Shown one piece after another: positions 29,137 through 38,301 of a DNA stretch of 64,000 nt. Origin of the DNA: Bisbaumannia pacifica (lineage in GTDB: Bacteria > Pseudomonadota > Gammaproteobacteria > Pseudomonadales > Halomonadaceae); the NCBI RefSeq assembly GCF_007989625.1, contig NZ_BJUK01000007.1, forward strand, positions 62,001 to 126,000, in the 5' to 3' direction. Within the stretch, counting starts at the first letter, position 1; each line of letters starts with the position of its first letter. The translations under genes and the position numbers were made by a program. Below the pieces are notes generated by a model. It was not told the DNA's origin and ran no database searches. It saw only the letters and a program-made list of their open reading frames with translations.

Positions 29137-29173
29137 ATAGGCGATAACTATCAATACCATAGATCGCCACCGA
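29137..29173. promoter_or_regulatory. OxyR-type binding site between gor and carbonic anhydrase
   Basis: The E. coli OxyR consensus has four tetramers, ATAG-N7-CTAT-N7-ATAG-N7-CTAT. Here ATAG (29137), CTAT (29148) and ATAG (29159) are exact with exact 7-nt spacing; the fourth position (29170) reads CCGA. Glutathione reductase is an OxyR target in other bacteria. Confidence 0.7.
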
Positions 29174-29267
29174 TGGACGGCCCACTTTTCCCCGCGCCGC
29201 GTTAGACTAGAGGCTTCCGATGGCGCCTCCCCCTGGCGCACCACTCGCCCAGCCAAAGAGCGGATGC

Positions 29268-29915
29268 ATGAAAAAAGAGATCAAACGCCTCGTCGAGCGC
29301 AATCGCCAATGGGCCGACGGGGTCCGCCAGCAGGATCCCGGCTTCTTCGATCGCCTGGCGCAACAGCAGAATCCCGATTACCTGTGGATCGGTTGCTCCG
29401 ATAGCCGGGTCCCGGCCAACCAGATCATCGACCTGCCCCCCGGCGAGGTCTTCGTGCATCGCAACGTGGCCAACCTCCTCCACCACAACGACCTCAATGC
29501 CCTCTCGGTCCTGCAATACGCCGTCGAAGTGCTTCGGGTGCGCCATATCATGGTGGTGGGCCACTACGGCTGCGGCGGGGTGCGTGCCGCCGTGGAGGGC
29601 GGCGACAACGGCATGGTGGATATCTGGCTGCATTCGGTGCGCGAGCTCTATGCCCGGCACCGCAACGAACTGAGCCACCTCAGCCTGGAGGCGCAGGTGG
29701 ACCGCATGTGCGAGCTCAATGCCCAGGCCCAGGTCAATAACCTGTGCCGCACCAAGATCGTCCAGCATGCCTGGCAGCGGGGCCAGCCGCTGGCGGTACA
29801 CGGCTGGGTCTATGGCCTCAAGGATGGCCATGTCACCGACCTGGGCTGCACGGTGGAGCGTCTCGATCAGGTGGAGTCCCTCTACCGTATCGAAGGCCTG
29901 AACCCGGTAGGCTGA
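29268..29915 (+). CDS. can: Beta-class carbonic anhydrase
   Basis: The 215-residue enzyme hydrates CO2 to bicarbonate. Zinc ligands and active-site residues are in GCSDSRVP (Cys43, Asp45, Arg47) and GHYGCGG (His99, Cys102). The start at 29268 fits the family N-terminus (KKEIKRLVERNRQWA). It is divergent from gor and shares its intergenic region. Confidence 0.95.
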   Translation: MKKEIKRLVERNRQWADGVRQQDPGFFDRLAQQQNPDYLWIGCSDSRVPANQIIDLPPGEVFVHRNVANLLHHNDLNALSVLQYAVEVLRVRHIMVVGHYGCGGVRAAVEGGDNGMVDIWLHSVRELYARHRNELSHLSLEAQVDRMCELNAQAQVNNLCRTKIVQHAWQRGQPLAVHGWVYGLKDGHVTDLGCTVERLDQVESLYRIEGLNPVG

Positions 29916-30086
29916 GGGCCTGGAGTGGCCCATCCCCCGCCCCCAGGGGAGCCGGGCCACCGCTTCTCCGGGCCATGATGCGGATGGCGCATAGGGCCAG
30001 TCGGTATTTCGATTGTGCTGATTCCGCGGGGCTCTCTATGGTTAGTGTCGTCACAACACATAACAACCCGTTAGGGATACGACGAC

Positions 30087-31658
30087 ATGACTTTCAAGAA
30101 GACCCTGCTGGCGTCCGTGATCGGCGCCGCCCTGGCCGCCACCGCCCTCCCCGCTAGCGTCTCCGCCGAGACCCTGCGCATCGGCTATGCCGCCGACCCG
30201 GAGACCCTGGATATCCACGAGCAGCTCTCCGGCGGCATGCTGCGGCTCTCGCATCTGGCCTTCGACCCCCTGGTGCGCTGGACCCAGGACTTCCAGTTCG
30301 AGCCGCGCCTGGCCACCGCCTGGGAACAGGTCGACGACACCACCGTGCGCCTGAGCCTGCGCGATGACGTGACTTTCCACTCCGGCAACCCCTTCACCGC
30401 GGCCGATGTGGTCTGGACACTCGAACGACTCAAGGAGAGCCCCGATTACCGGGCCATCTTCGAGCCCATCGCCGGGGCCGAAGCGGTCGACGAGCATACC
30501 GTGGAGATCACCACCGACGGTCCCTACCCGCTGCTGCTCAACCTGGCCACCTACATCTTCCCGATGGACAGCCAGTTCTACAGCGGCACCACCGAGGATG
30601 GCCGCGATCGCGGCGAGATCGTCAAGGCCGGCAACTCCTTCGCCTCGCGCAATATCTCCGGCACCGGCCCCTTTATCGTCACCGAGCGTCGCCAGGGCGT
30701 CCGGGTGGAGATGGAGCGTTTCGACGACTATTGGGACGAGGACAGCGAGGGCAACGTCTCGCATATCGTGTTGACCCCCATCGCCGAGAACGCCGCCCGG
30801 GTCTCGGCCCTGCTCTCCGGCGGCGTCGACTTTATCGATGCGGTCCCCCCCAACGACCTGGAGCGGGTCCGCGAGGCCCAGGGCGTCGACCTGGTGGAGG
30901 TACCCGGCACGCGGATCATCGGCCTGCAGCTCAATCAGGCGCGGGTCGAGGCCTTCGCCGATCCCCGGGTGCGTCAGGCGGTGGCCTACGCCATCAACCA
31001 GGAGGGCATCGCCGACCGCCTGATGCGTGGCTTCGCCACCCCGGCGGCGCAGTTCTCGCCCCCCGGCTACTCCGGCCACAATCCCGAGCTGACCCCGCGC
31101 TACGACCTGGAGCGGGCCCAAGCGCTGATGGCCGAGGCCGGTTTCGCCGACGGCTTCAGCATCGACATGATCGCCCCCAATAACCGCTACGTGAACGACG
31201 CCCAGATCGCCCAGGCGGTGGCCAATATGCTGGCGCGCATCAATATCGACGTGAACCTGCGCACCATGCCGCTGGCCCAGTACTGGCCCGAGTACGACGA
31301 GCGCACCTCCGATATGGCGATGATCGGCTGGCACGCCGACACCGAGGACAGCGCCAACTTCTTCCAGTACCTCTCCGCCTGCATCGACACCGAGACCGGC
31401 GCCGGCCAGTACAACTACGGCAGCTACTGCAACGAGGAGATCGATGCCCTGGTGGCCCGGGCCGACCGCGAGACCGATACCCAGGCACGCAACGCCATGC
31501 TCCAGGAGGCCGAAGCCATGCTCCACGAAGACGCCGGCTATATCATGCTGCACTGGCAGAACCTGGCCTATGGCGCCCGCGATGGCGTGGACATTGCCCC
31601 GGTGGTCAATGCCCTCGACTTCCCCTACCTGGGCGACCTGGAGATCCAGGGCGAGTGA
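30087..31658 (+). CDS. Dipeptide/oligopeptide ABC transporter, substrate-binding protein
   Basis: The 523-residue protein has a cleavable signal peptide (cleavage near ASVSA-ETLRIG) and the family-5 binding-protein fold (DDVTFHSGNPFTAADVVWTLER, ALLSGGVDFIDAVPPNDLERV). It captures peptides, or possibly other ligands, in the periplasm for the importer encoded downstream. It is the first gene of a five-gene transporter operon and is followed by two hairpins. Confidence 0.93.
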   Translation: MTFKKTLLASVIGAALAATALPASVSAETLRIGYAADPETLDIHEQLSGGMLRLSHLAFDPLVRWTQDFQFEPRLATAWEQVDDTTVRLSLRDDVTFHSGNPFTAADVVWTLERLKESPDYRAIFEPIAGAEAVDEHTVEITTDGPYPLLLNLATYIFPMDSQFYSGTTEDGRDRGEIVKAGNSFASRNISGTGPFIVTERRQGVRVEMERFDDYWDEDSEGNVSHIVLTPIAENAARVSALLSGGVDFIDAVPPNDLERVREAQGVDLVEVPGTRIIGLQLNQARVEAFADPRVRQAVAYAINQEGIADRLMRGFATPAAQFSPPGYSGHNPELTPRYDLERAQALMAEAGFADGFSIDMIAPNNRYVNDAQIAQAVANMLARINIDVNLRTMPLAQYWPEYDERTSDMAMIGWHADTEDSANFFQYLSACIDTETGAGQYNYGSYCNEEIDALVARADRETDTQARNAMLQEAEAMLHEDAGYIMLHWQNLAYGARDGVDIAPVVNALDFPYLGDLEIQGE

Positions 31659-31663
31659 TCCCC

Positions 31664-31708
31664 CCGGCCACCTCCCGATGGCCGGCCCCTCGCCCGTGTG
31701 GCGAGGGG
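31664..31708 (+). terminator. Tandem hairpins between the binding-protein and permease genes
   Basis: CCGGCCA/TGGCCGG (31664-31685) is followed by CCCCTCGCC/GGCGAGGGG (31686-31708) and TTCCTTT. This is the usual place for a structure that keeps binding-protein mRNA abundant while lowering permease expression. Confidence 0.75.
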
Positions 31709-31741
31709 TTCCTTTAGCAACACCCCAGACAGGCTACCCCC

Positions 31742-32791
31742 ATGATCGCCTTTCTTACCAAGCGGCTGATGCACGCCCTGCTGGTGATGTTCATCATCAG
31801 CGTCATCGCCTTCGCCATCCAGGACAACCTGGGCGATCCCATCCAGCAGATGGTCGGCCAGTCGGTCCCCGAGAGTGAGCGCGAGGCGCTGCGCGAGCAG
31901 TTCGGCCTCAACGACCCCTTCCATGTGCAGTACCTGCGCTTCGCCGGCAATGCCCTGAGCGGTGACTTCGGCACCTCCTACTTCTACCGGGAACCGGCCC
32001 TGGAGGTGATCGCCCGTCACTTGCCGGCGACCCTCGAACTGGTCTTCGGTGCCACCCTGCTGATCGTGCTGCTGTCGGTGCCCATCGGCGTCTACAGCGC
32101 CATCAAGCCCCGCGCCTGGATCTCGCGTTTCTTTATGGGCGCCTCGATCATCGGCATCTCGATTCCGGTCTTCCTCACCGCCATCCTGCTGATCCAGGTC
32201 TTCTCCATCGGCATCACCGTGAGCCTCTTCCCCGAGTCCACCGCCTGGGGCGCCTGGCTCAACGGCCTGCTCTCCACCGACGGCGGCATGCCCTCCTTCG
32301 GTCGCGGCCAGGATCTGGTGCCGGTGATCGGCCACTGGGAGACCAACCTGGCCAGCCTCGGCGGCCTGACGCACCTGGTGCTGCCCTCGGTGGCGCTGGC
32401 CTCGATCATGCTGCCGCTGTTTATCCGCCTGATTCGCGCCGAGATGATGGAGGTGCTGCAGTCAGAGTACGTCAAGTTCGCCCGGGCCAAGGGCATCGGC
32501 GTGCGGCGCATCTATTTCGTGCATGCCCTGAAGAACACCATGCTGCCGGTGATCACCGTCGGTGGGGTGCAGATCGGCACCATGGTGGCCTACACCATCC
32601 TCACCGAGACGGTCTTCCAGTGGCCCGGCATGGGCCTGATGTTCCTGGACGCCATCAACCGCGCCGATATCCCGCTGATCGTCGCCTACCTGATGATCGT
32701 CGGCGTCATCTTCGTGGTCACCAACACCCTGGTGGACCTGATCTATGGCCTGGTGAATCCCACCGTCAAACTGACAGGCAAGCCCGCATGA
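31742..32791 (+). CDS. Peptide ABC transporter permease (DppB-like)
   Basis: The 349-residue inner-membrane protein begins MIAFLTKRLMHALLVMFIIS, the DppB/OppB N-terminus, and has a permease loop EYVKFARAKGIGVRRIYFVHALKN. It forms half of the translocation channel. An unusually long loop (about residues 165-210) lies between membrane segments. Its stop overlaps the next ATG. Confidence 0.93.
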   Translation: MIAFLTKRLMHALLVMFIISVIAFAIQDNLGDPIQQMVGQSVPESEREALREQFGLNDPFHVQYLRFAGNALSGDFGTSYFYREPALEVIARHLPATLELVFGATLLIVLLSVPIGVYSAIKPRAWISRFFMGASIIGISIPVFLTAILLIQVFSIGITVSLFPESTAWGAWLNGLLSTDGGMPSFGRGQDLVPVIGHWETNLASLGGLTHLVLPSVALASIMLPLFIRLIRAEMMEVLQSEYVKFARAKGIGVRRIYFVHALKNTMLPVITVGGVQIGTMVAYTILTETVFQWPGMGLMFLDAINRADIPLIVAYLMIVGVIFVVTNTLVDLIYGLVNPTVKLTGKPA

Positions 32792-33744
32792 GTACCCCCT
32801 CCTCCTCCCCGGCGGCGACCCCGGCCGGGGGCCGCTGGCAGCGGCTGCGCGACTCCTATCTGTGGTACAGCTTCAAGCGTGACCGCGGCGCCCAACTGTG
32901 CCTGGCGACCCTGCTCGCCCTGGTCGGCATGGCGCTGCTGGCCCCCTGGCTGGCCCCCACCGACCCCTACGACCTGGCGCAGATCGATATCCTCGCCTCG
33001 GAGCTGCCGCCCTTCTGGATCGACGGCAGTGACCCCGCCTACACCCTGGGCACCGACGCCCAGGGGCGCGATCTCTGGTCGATCATCCTCTACGGCACCC
33101 GGGTATCACTGCTGATCGGCTTCGGCGCGGTGCTGCTCCAGGCCCTGCTGGGGGTGGTCTTCGGCCTGCTGGCCGGCTATCTGGGCGGCCGCGTGGATGC
33201 CCTGCTGATGCGCCTGGCGGATATCCAGCTCTCCTTCTCCACCCTGATGGTGGCCATCGTGGTGGGGGCCGTGGTCAAGGCCACCCTGGGTGGCGGCTTC
33301 TACAGCGACTACGCCATCCTGATGCTGATCCTGATCATCGGCCTGGCCGAGTGGCCCCAGTACGCGCGTACGGTGCGCGCCTCGGTGCTGGCCGAGAAGC
33401 GCAAGGAGTATGTGGACGCCGCCAAGGTGATGGGCCTGAAATCGCGGCGCATCATGTTCCGCCATGTGCTGCCCAACACCCTGTCGCCGATCTTCGTCAT
33501 CTCCACGGTGCAGATCGCCAACGCCATCATCTCCGAGGCGGCGCTATCCTTTCTGGGACTGGGCATGCCAGAGACCCACCCGTCGCTGGGCTCGCTGATC
33601 AAGGCCGGCTTCGACTACCTGCAATCCGGAGCCTGGTGGATCACCCTGATTCCCGGCGCCTTCCTGGTGGTGCTGGTGCTGTCGATCAACCTGCTCGGCG
33701 ACTGGCTGCGCGATGTCATGAACCCGCGCCTCTACAAGGGCTAA
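32788..33744 (+). CDS. Peptide ABC transporter permease (DppC-like)
   Basis: The 318-residue permease has GTDAQGRDLWSIILYGTRVSLLIGF and KEYVDAAKVMGLKSRRIMFRHVLPN (EAA loop), both typical of DppC/OppC. It pairs with the preceding permease. The start at 32788 forms an ATGA overlap; longer in-frame forms run inside the upstream gene. Confidence 0.93.
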   Translation: MSTPSSSPAATPAGGRWQRLRDSYLWYSFKRDRGAQLCLATLLALVGMALLAPWLAPTDPYDLAQIDILASELPPFWIDGSDPAYTLGTDAQGRDLWSIILYGTRVSLLIGFGAVLLQALLGVVFGLLAGYLGGRVDALLMRLADIQLSFSTLMVAIVVGAVVKATLGGGFYSDYAILMLILIIGLAEWPQYARTVRASVLAEKRKEYVDAAKVMGLKSRRIMFRHVLPNTLSPIFVISTVQIANAIISEAALSFLGLGMPETHPSLGSLIKAGFDYLQSGAWWITLIPGAFLVVLVLSINLLGDWLRDVMNPRLYKG

Positions 33745-33756
33745 GGAGCACCTCTT

Positions 33757-34776
33757 ATGGCACTTCTCGAAGTTCGCGACCTGGATGTGCGCTTCGCCCT
33801 GCGCCAGGGCGAGGTGCGCGCCCTGCGCAATATCAATTTCACCCTCGACCGGGGCGAGCGCCTCGGCCTGGTAGGCGAATCCGGCGCCGGCAAGTCGGTG
33901 GCCGCCTTCAGCCTGCTCAACCTGATCGCCAAGCCCGGCTACATCGCCGGCGGCAGCATCCGTTTCGACGGCCAGGAGCTGATCGGCCTCGGCGAGCGAC
34001 GGCTGCGGCGCATCCGCGGTAACCGCGTGTCGATGATCTTCCAGGACCCGATGATGACCCTCAATCCGGTGCTGACCATCGGCGAGCAGATGGTCGAGTG
34101 CCTCAAGGCGCATCGCCGCATCGCCTCCCGGGAGGCCCGGGCCATCGCCCTGCACAAGCTCCAGCAGGTGCAGATCCCCTCCCCGGAGACACGCCTCGAT
34201 CAGTACCCCCACGAGCTCTCCGGGGGCATGCGCCAACGGGTGATCATCGCCATCGCCCTGCTGCTGGATCCGGACATCATCATCGCCGACGAACCCACCA
34301 CGGCGCTGGACGTAACCATCCAGGCGGAGATCATGACCCTGCTGCTGGAGCTGTGCGAGAAGCACAACGTCGGCCTGATCCTGATCACTCACGACCTGGG
34401 GGTGGTCAGCCAGGTGACCCAGCGCATGCTGGTGATGTACGCGGGACGGGTGATCGAGGCCGGGCCGACTCGGGAGATCATCAACGATCCCCAGCACCCC
34501 TATACCCAGGGGTTGATGAACGCCCTGCCGCAGATGGCCACCCCGGGCAGCCACCTCAATCAGATCCGCGGCAGCATGCCGCCGCTGAGCCAGTTGCCCT
34601 CGGGGTGCGCCTTCCATCCCCGCTGTGACTTCGTGACCCGCGCCGATGGCAGCGAACGCCCCGCCTGCTCCCGCCAGGTACCCGACTTCGTGGCCTCCGG
34701 CAACTGCCGGGTGGCCTGCCATATGGTGGCGGAGATGCTGGCCCAGGAAGCCGCCACCGAGGAGGATCGCCCATGA
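33757..34776 (+). CDS. Peptide ABC transporter ATP-binding protein (DppD-like)
   Basis: The 339-residue ATPase has Walker A GESGAGKS, signature LSGGMRQR, Walker [10 protein letters not shown], and the C-terminal CAFHPRC region of peptide importers, which in relatives holds an Fe-S cluster. It powers uptake with the following ATPase. AAGGAG precedes the ATG; its stop overlaps the next start. Confidence 0.94.
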   Translation: MALLEVRDLDVRFALRQGEVRALRNINFTLDRGERLGLVGESGAGKSVAAFSLLNLIAKPGYIAGGSIRFDGQELIGLGERRLRRIRGNRVSMIFQDPMMTLNPVLTIGEQMVECLKAHRRIASREARAIALHKLQQVQIPSPETRLDQYPHELSGGMRQRVIIAIALLLDPDIIIADEPTTALDVTIQAEIMTLLLELCEKHNVGLILITHDLGVVSQVTQRMLVMYAGRVIEAGPTREIINDPQHPYTQGLMNALPQMATPGSHLNQIRGSMPPLSQLPSGCAFHPRCDFVTRADGSERPACSRQVPDFVASGNCRVACHMVAEMLAQEAATEEDRP

Positions 34777-35858
34777 CCGCCCAGGCCCTGTCCCATACCG
34801 AGACGCCTACCGAGCCCCGACGCCAGGCGGCACGTCCGTCGGACCAGGAGAATGCCCCGCTGCTGGAGATCCGCGGCCTGCGCAAGCGCTTCGATCTCTC
34901 CGGCGACTTCCTCGAGCAGCTGCGCTTCAAGGGCGGTCGCCTGGTGCGTCATCAGGAGTTCGTGCATGCCATCAACGGCGTGGACCTGAGCATCCGGCGC
35001 GGCGAGGCGCTCTGCGTGGTCGGCGAATCCGGCTGCGGCAAGTCCACGGTGGCGCGCACCGTGATGGGGCTGCTCTCGCCCAGCGCCGGGGAGATCCACT
35101 ACGACGGGACGCGTATCGATGATCTCTCGCCCAAGGCGCTGCTGCCCTATCGCAAGCGCATGCAGATGATCTTCCAGAACCCCTACGCCTCGCTGAATCC
35201 GCGCATGACGATACAGCAGACCCTGGAGGAGCCGATCCGCCTGCACCATCCCGACTGGGATCGGGAACGGGTGACCGCCAAGGTACGCGAGGTGATGGCC
35301 TCGGTGGGTATCGATCCGGAATGGGGCGCGCGCTTCGGCCACGAGTTCTCCGGCGGTCAGCGCCAACGCATCGCCATCGCCCGGGCCCTGGCGGTCGACC
35401 CGGAATTTATCGTCGCCGACGAGCCGATCTCGGCGCTGGACGTGTCCATCCAGGCCCAGGTACTCAACCTCCTGATGGATGCCCAGCAGGAGCGCCACCT
35501 CACCTATCTGTTCATCACCCATGACCTGGCGGTGGTCGAGCACTTCGGCACCCGCGTCGCGGTGATGTACCTGGGCACCGTCTGCGAGGTGGCGCCGACC
35601 CGGACCCTGTTCGCCACGCCCCGCCACCCCTATACCCAGGCGCTGCTCTCGGCGATCCCACGCCTCGAGGACGACCGCCCCCAGCCGATTCGCCTGACCG
35701 GCGAGGTCCCCACCCCGGTGAACTTGCCCTCCGGCTGCGTCTTCCATGGGCGCTGCCCCCATGCCGAGGCGCGCTGTCGCCGGGAGGTGCCGAGGCTGGT
35801 GGCCCAGGCCGATGGCAGCCAGGTGGCCTGTCATGGCGTCGAGGAGGGACGCCTGTAG
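34773..35858 (+). CDS. Peptide ABC transporter ATP-binding protein (DppF-like)
   Basis: The 361-residue ATPase has Walker A GESGCGKS, signature FSGGQRQR, Walker B EFIVADEP and the C-terminal CVFHGRCPHAEARC. It is the second ATPase of the importer and has an N-terminal extension of about 30 residues before the ABC domain. Last gene of the transporter operon. Confidence 0.94.
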   Translation: MTAQALSHTETPTEPRRQAARPSDQENAPLLEIRGLRKRFDLSGDFLEQLRFKGGRLVRHQEFVHAINGVDLSIRRGEALCVVGESGCGKSTVARTVMGLLSPSAGEIHYDGTRIDDLSPKALLPYRKRMQMIFQNPYASLNPRMTIQQTLEEPIRLHHPDWDRERVTAKVREVMASVGIDPEWGARFGHEFSGGQRQRIAIARALAVDPEFIVADEPISALDVSIQAQVLNLLMDAQQERHLTYLFITHDLAVVEHFGTRVAVMYLGTVCEVAPTRTLFATPRHPYTQALLSAIPRLEDDRPQPIRLTGEVPTPVNLPSGCVFHGRCPHAEARCRREVPRLVAQADGSQVACHGVEEGRL

Positions 35859-35947
35859 GACGGCCGTAGAGACACGACCGTTGAAATGGCAGAATCCACT
35901 GTCAAATGGAATAAATCCAATAATAGTTTCGGTGAATCTTATAAATC

Positions 35948-36889
35948 ATGGAAATTCGCTGGCTGGAAGACTTTATCGCCCTGGCCCGTACCCGGCACTT
36001 CTCCCGGGCGGCGGAGGCGCGCAATGTGACCCAGCCCACCTTTTCGCGACGTATCAAGCTGCTGGAGGAGGAGATGGGCACCACCCTGGTCAACCGCCAG
36101 ACCCTGCCCCTCTCCCTGACCCCGGCCGGCGAGGAGTTCCTGAGCCTCTGCGACGAGGTCACGCAACGGGTACAGGGCACCCGGGAACGGTTGTCGCGGC
36201 TCGCCGAGGCCCAGGCCAACCGCCTGCGCCTGGCGGCGCCCCAGAGCCTGCTCTCCCACTTCCTGCCGGAATGGCTGGCGGCCCACCATGAGGAGCCGCC
36301 CCTGGAGCCCTACCTGAGGGCCACCGGCTGGCTGATCGATGACTACTTTCAGGCCCTCGACCGCGGCGAGTGCGACCTGGTGCTCTGCTACTGGCCCCGG
36401 GAGGCGCTGCCGCCGGGGCTCCCCGAGGTCGAGGGCGACTATCGACGGGTCGGCGAGGAGCGTCTGCTTCCCCTCTCGGTGCCGGATGCCCGGGGGCGCC
36501 CGCGCTTCTCCCTGGGCAGCGGCCCCCGGGAGAGCCTACCCTTGATCGGCTTTCACCCCCGGGGGTTGATGCATGGCGCCATCCAGGCACACCTCTCGCG
36601 CCTCGGCGAGGCCCCGGCCTTCCGGGTCCTCAACGAGAGCATCCAGAGTCATAATGTCCGCGAGCTGATCGGCCTCGGCTATGGCCTGGGGTGGCTGCCG
36701 GCGCGGCTGGCCGCCCCGGCCCTGGCCCGGGGTGAGCTGGTCGCCGCCGGCGACGCCCGCTGGCAGGTCCCCCTGGAGATTCGCCTCTATCGCCATCCCG
36801 GCGTCGCCTCCGCCGCCCTGGAGCATTTCTGGGCCGACCTGCCCGAGCCACTGGCCGCCCCTGCCGCCCCCATTATGGAGACCCGATGA
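35948..36889 (+). CDS. LysR-family transcriptional regulator
   Basis: The 313-residue protein has the LysR N-terminal helix-turn-helix (WLEDFIALARTRHFSRAAEARNVTQPTFSRRIKLLEEEMGTTLVNR split over residues 5-50) and a periplasmic-binding-like effector domain. It lies between the peptide importer and the dipeptidase on the same strand; the next gene starts inside its stop codon. Control of these genes is inferred from location. Confidence 0.92.
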   Translation: MEIRWLEDFIALARTRHFSRAAEARNVTQPTFSRRIKLLEEEMGTTLVNRQTLPLSLTPAGEEFLSLCDEVTQRVQGTRERLSRLAEAQANRLRLAAPQSLLSHFLPEWLAAHHEEPPLEPYLRATGWLIDDYFQALDRGECDLVLCYWPREALPPGLPEVEGDYRRVGEERLLPLSVPDARGRPRFSLGSGPRESLPLIGFHPRGLMHGAIQAHLSRLGEAPAFRVLNESIQSHNVRELIGLGYGLGWLPARLAAPALARGELVAAGDARWQVPLEIRLYRHPGVASAALEHFWADLPEPLAAPAAPIMETR

Positions 36890-38196
36890 TGCCGCCCCTC
36901 GCCGACGCCCAGCGTCGCCACCTGGCCCAACTGGCCCGAGCCTACGAGACCCAGCTGGCGCGCCACGGCTACGATGGCGTGCTGCTCTACAGCGGGTGTG
37001 CCCACCGGCACTTCGCCGATGATCAGCACGCCAGCTTCGCCACCTATGGTCATTTCCTGCACTGGGTGCCCCTGGCCGGCCTGGAGCATAGCTGGCTGCT
37101 GATACGCCCGGGGCACAAGCCGTGCCTCTATTTTCATGCCCCTCGGGACTTCTGGCATCAGCCTCCCCGCCTGCCCGAGGAGCCCTGGGTGGACGCCTTC
37201 GAGGTGGTGCCCCGGGAGGCGAGTGAGGCGCCGCGCCTGCCCGCGGGCCGCTTCGCGGTGCTGGGCGAGGTAAGCGCGGCCCAGCGCCTGGGGGCCGAGG
37301 CCAACCCCGAGGCCCTCACCCGGGCCCTGGACGAGCTACGGGTGCGCAAGAGCGACTACGAGGTGGCCTGCCTGCGGGAGGCCAACCGCCGGGCCCTGGC
37401 CGGTCACGCCGCGGCCCGGGACGCCTTCCTGGCCGGCGGCGCCGAGCTCGACTGCCAACTGGCCTACCTGAAGGCGGCGCGGATCCGCGAGAGCGAGCTG
37501 CCCTACCAGAGCATCGTCGGCATCAATGCCCACGGCGGCGTGCTGCACTACCAGCACTACGACCTCGAGGCCCCGGCACGGGCGCATAGCCTGCTGGTGG
37601 ACGGCGGGCACCGCTTCCGCGGCTACTGCGCCGATATCACCCGTAGTTGGGCGGGGCCGGCGGCCAGCGACGATTACCGGGCCCTGCTCGTCGGCATGGA
37701 TCATTTGCAGCGGCAATTGGTGGAGGCGCTGGCCCCGGGCGTCTGCTATGTGACGATGCAGGAAAAGATGCACCAGGGCCTGGCCGAGCTGCTGGTGGCG
37801 CACGGCCTGGTCAAGGCCAGCGCCGAGGCGGCTTTCGAAACCGGCATCACCCGCGCCTTCTGCCCCCATGGCCTGGGCCATCTGCTGGGGCTACAGGTCC
37901 ACGACCTGGGCGGGCGCCAGGACAGGCAAGGTCACCCCCTGCCTCCCCCCCCGACACATCCGGCGCTACGACTGACCCGGGAACTGGAGGCAGGCATGGC
38001 GATCACCGTCGAGCCGGGGCTCTATGTGATTCCGATGCTGCTGGATCCGCTGCGCCAGGGTGCCGCCGCCGACCTGCTCGACTGGGCCCGGGTCGAGGCC
38101 CTGGGCGCGCATGGCGGGATTCGTATCGAAGACAATGTGGTGATTACCGCGACCGGGCGCGACAACCTGACCCGCGACCTCGAGTTCATCCCTTGA
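36886..38196 (+). CDS. pepQ: M24-family Xaa-Pro dipeptidase
   Basis: The 436-residue enzyme has an N-terminal creatinase-like domain and a pita-bread domain with the metal ligands in VDGGHRFRGYCADITRSW (two Asp), CPHGLGHLLG (His), ITVEPGLYV (Glu) and GGIRIEDNVV (Glu). It cleaves dipeptides with C-terminal proline. Overlap with the LysR stop (ATGATG) couples the two, and the importer upstream may supply its substrates. Confidence 0.95.
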   Translation: MMPPLADAQRRHLAQLARAYETQLARHGYDGVLLYSGCAHRHFADDQHASFATYGHFLHWVPLAGLEHSWLLIRPGHKPCLYFHAPRDFWHQPPRLPEEPWVDAFEVVPREASEAPRLPAGRFAVLGEVSAAQRLGAEANPEALTRALDELRVRKSDYEVACLREANRRALAGHAAARDAFLAGGAELDCQLAYLKAARIRESELPYQSIVGINAHGGVLHYQHYDLEAPARAHSLLVDGGHRFRGYCADITRSWAGPAASDDYRALLVGMDHLQRQLVEALAPGVCYVTMQEKMHQGLAELLVAHGLVKASAEAAFETGITRAFCPHGLGHLLGLQVHDLGGRQDRQGHPLPPPPTHPALRLTRELEAGMAITVEPGLYVIPMLLDPLRQGAAADLLDWARVEALGAHGGIRIEDNVVITATGRDNLTRDLEFIP

Positions 38197-38198
38197 CC

Positions 38199-38231
38199 GA
38201 GGACAAGGCCATCGACGGCGGCCCTTGCCTC
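38199..38231 (+). terminator. Imperfect hairpin after pepQ
   Basis: GAGG and CAAGG (one bulged A) pair with CCTTG and CCTC around a 14-nt loop, just beyond the pepQ stop. There is no T-run, so termination is uncertain. Confidence 0.35.
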
Positions 38232-38301
38232 TGACCGGCACCACGATAAGCTAGGAGAGGTAGGGGCCGCGCCAGGCCCCGGCACGCTCCATGAGGCCGG
38301 C

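Noticed and set aside
29118-29146. Forward promoter for carbonic anhydrase (TTGACA at 29118)
   Set aside because: The -35 is perfect, but no acceptable -10 lies 16-18 bp downstream, and the sequence overlaps the OxyR-like site.
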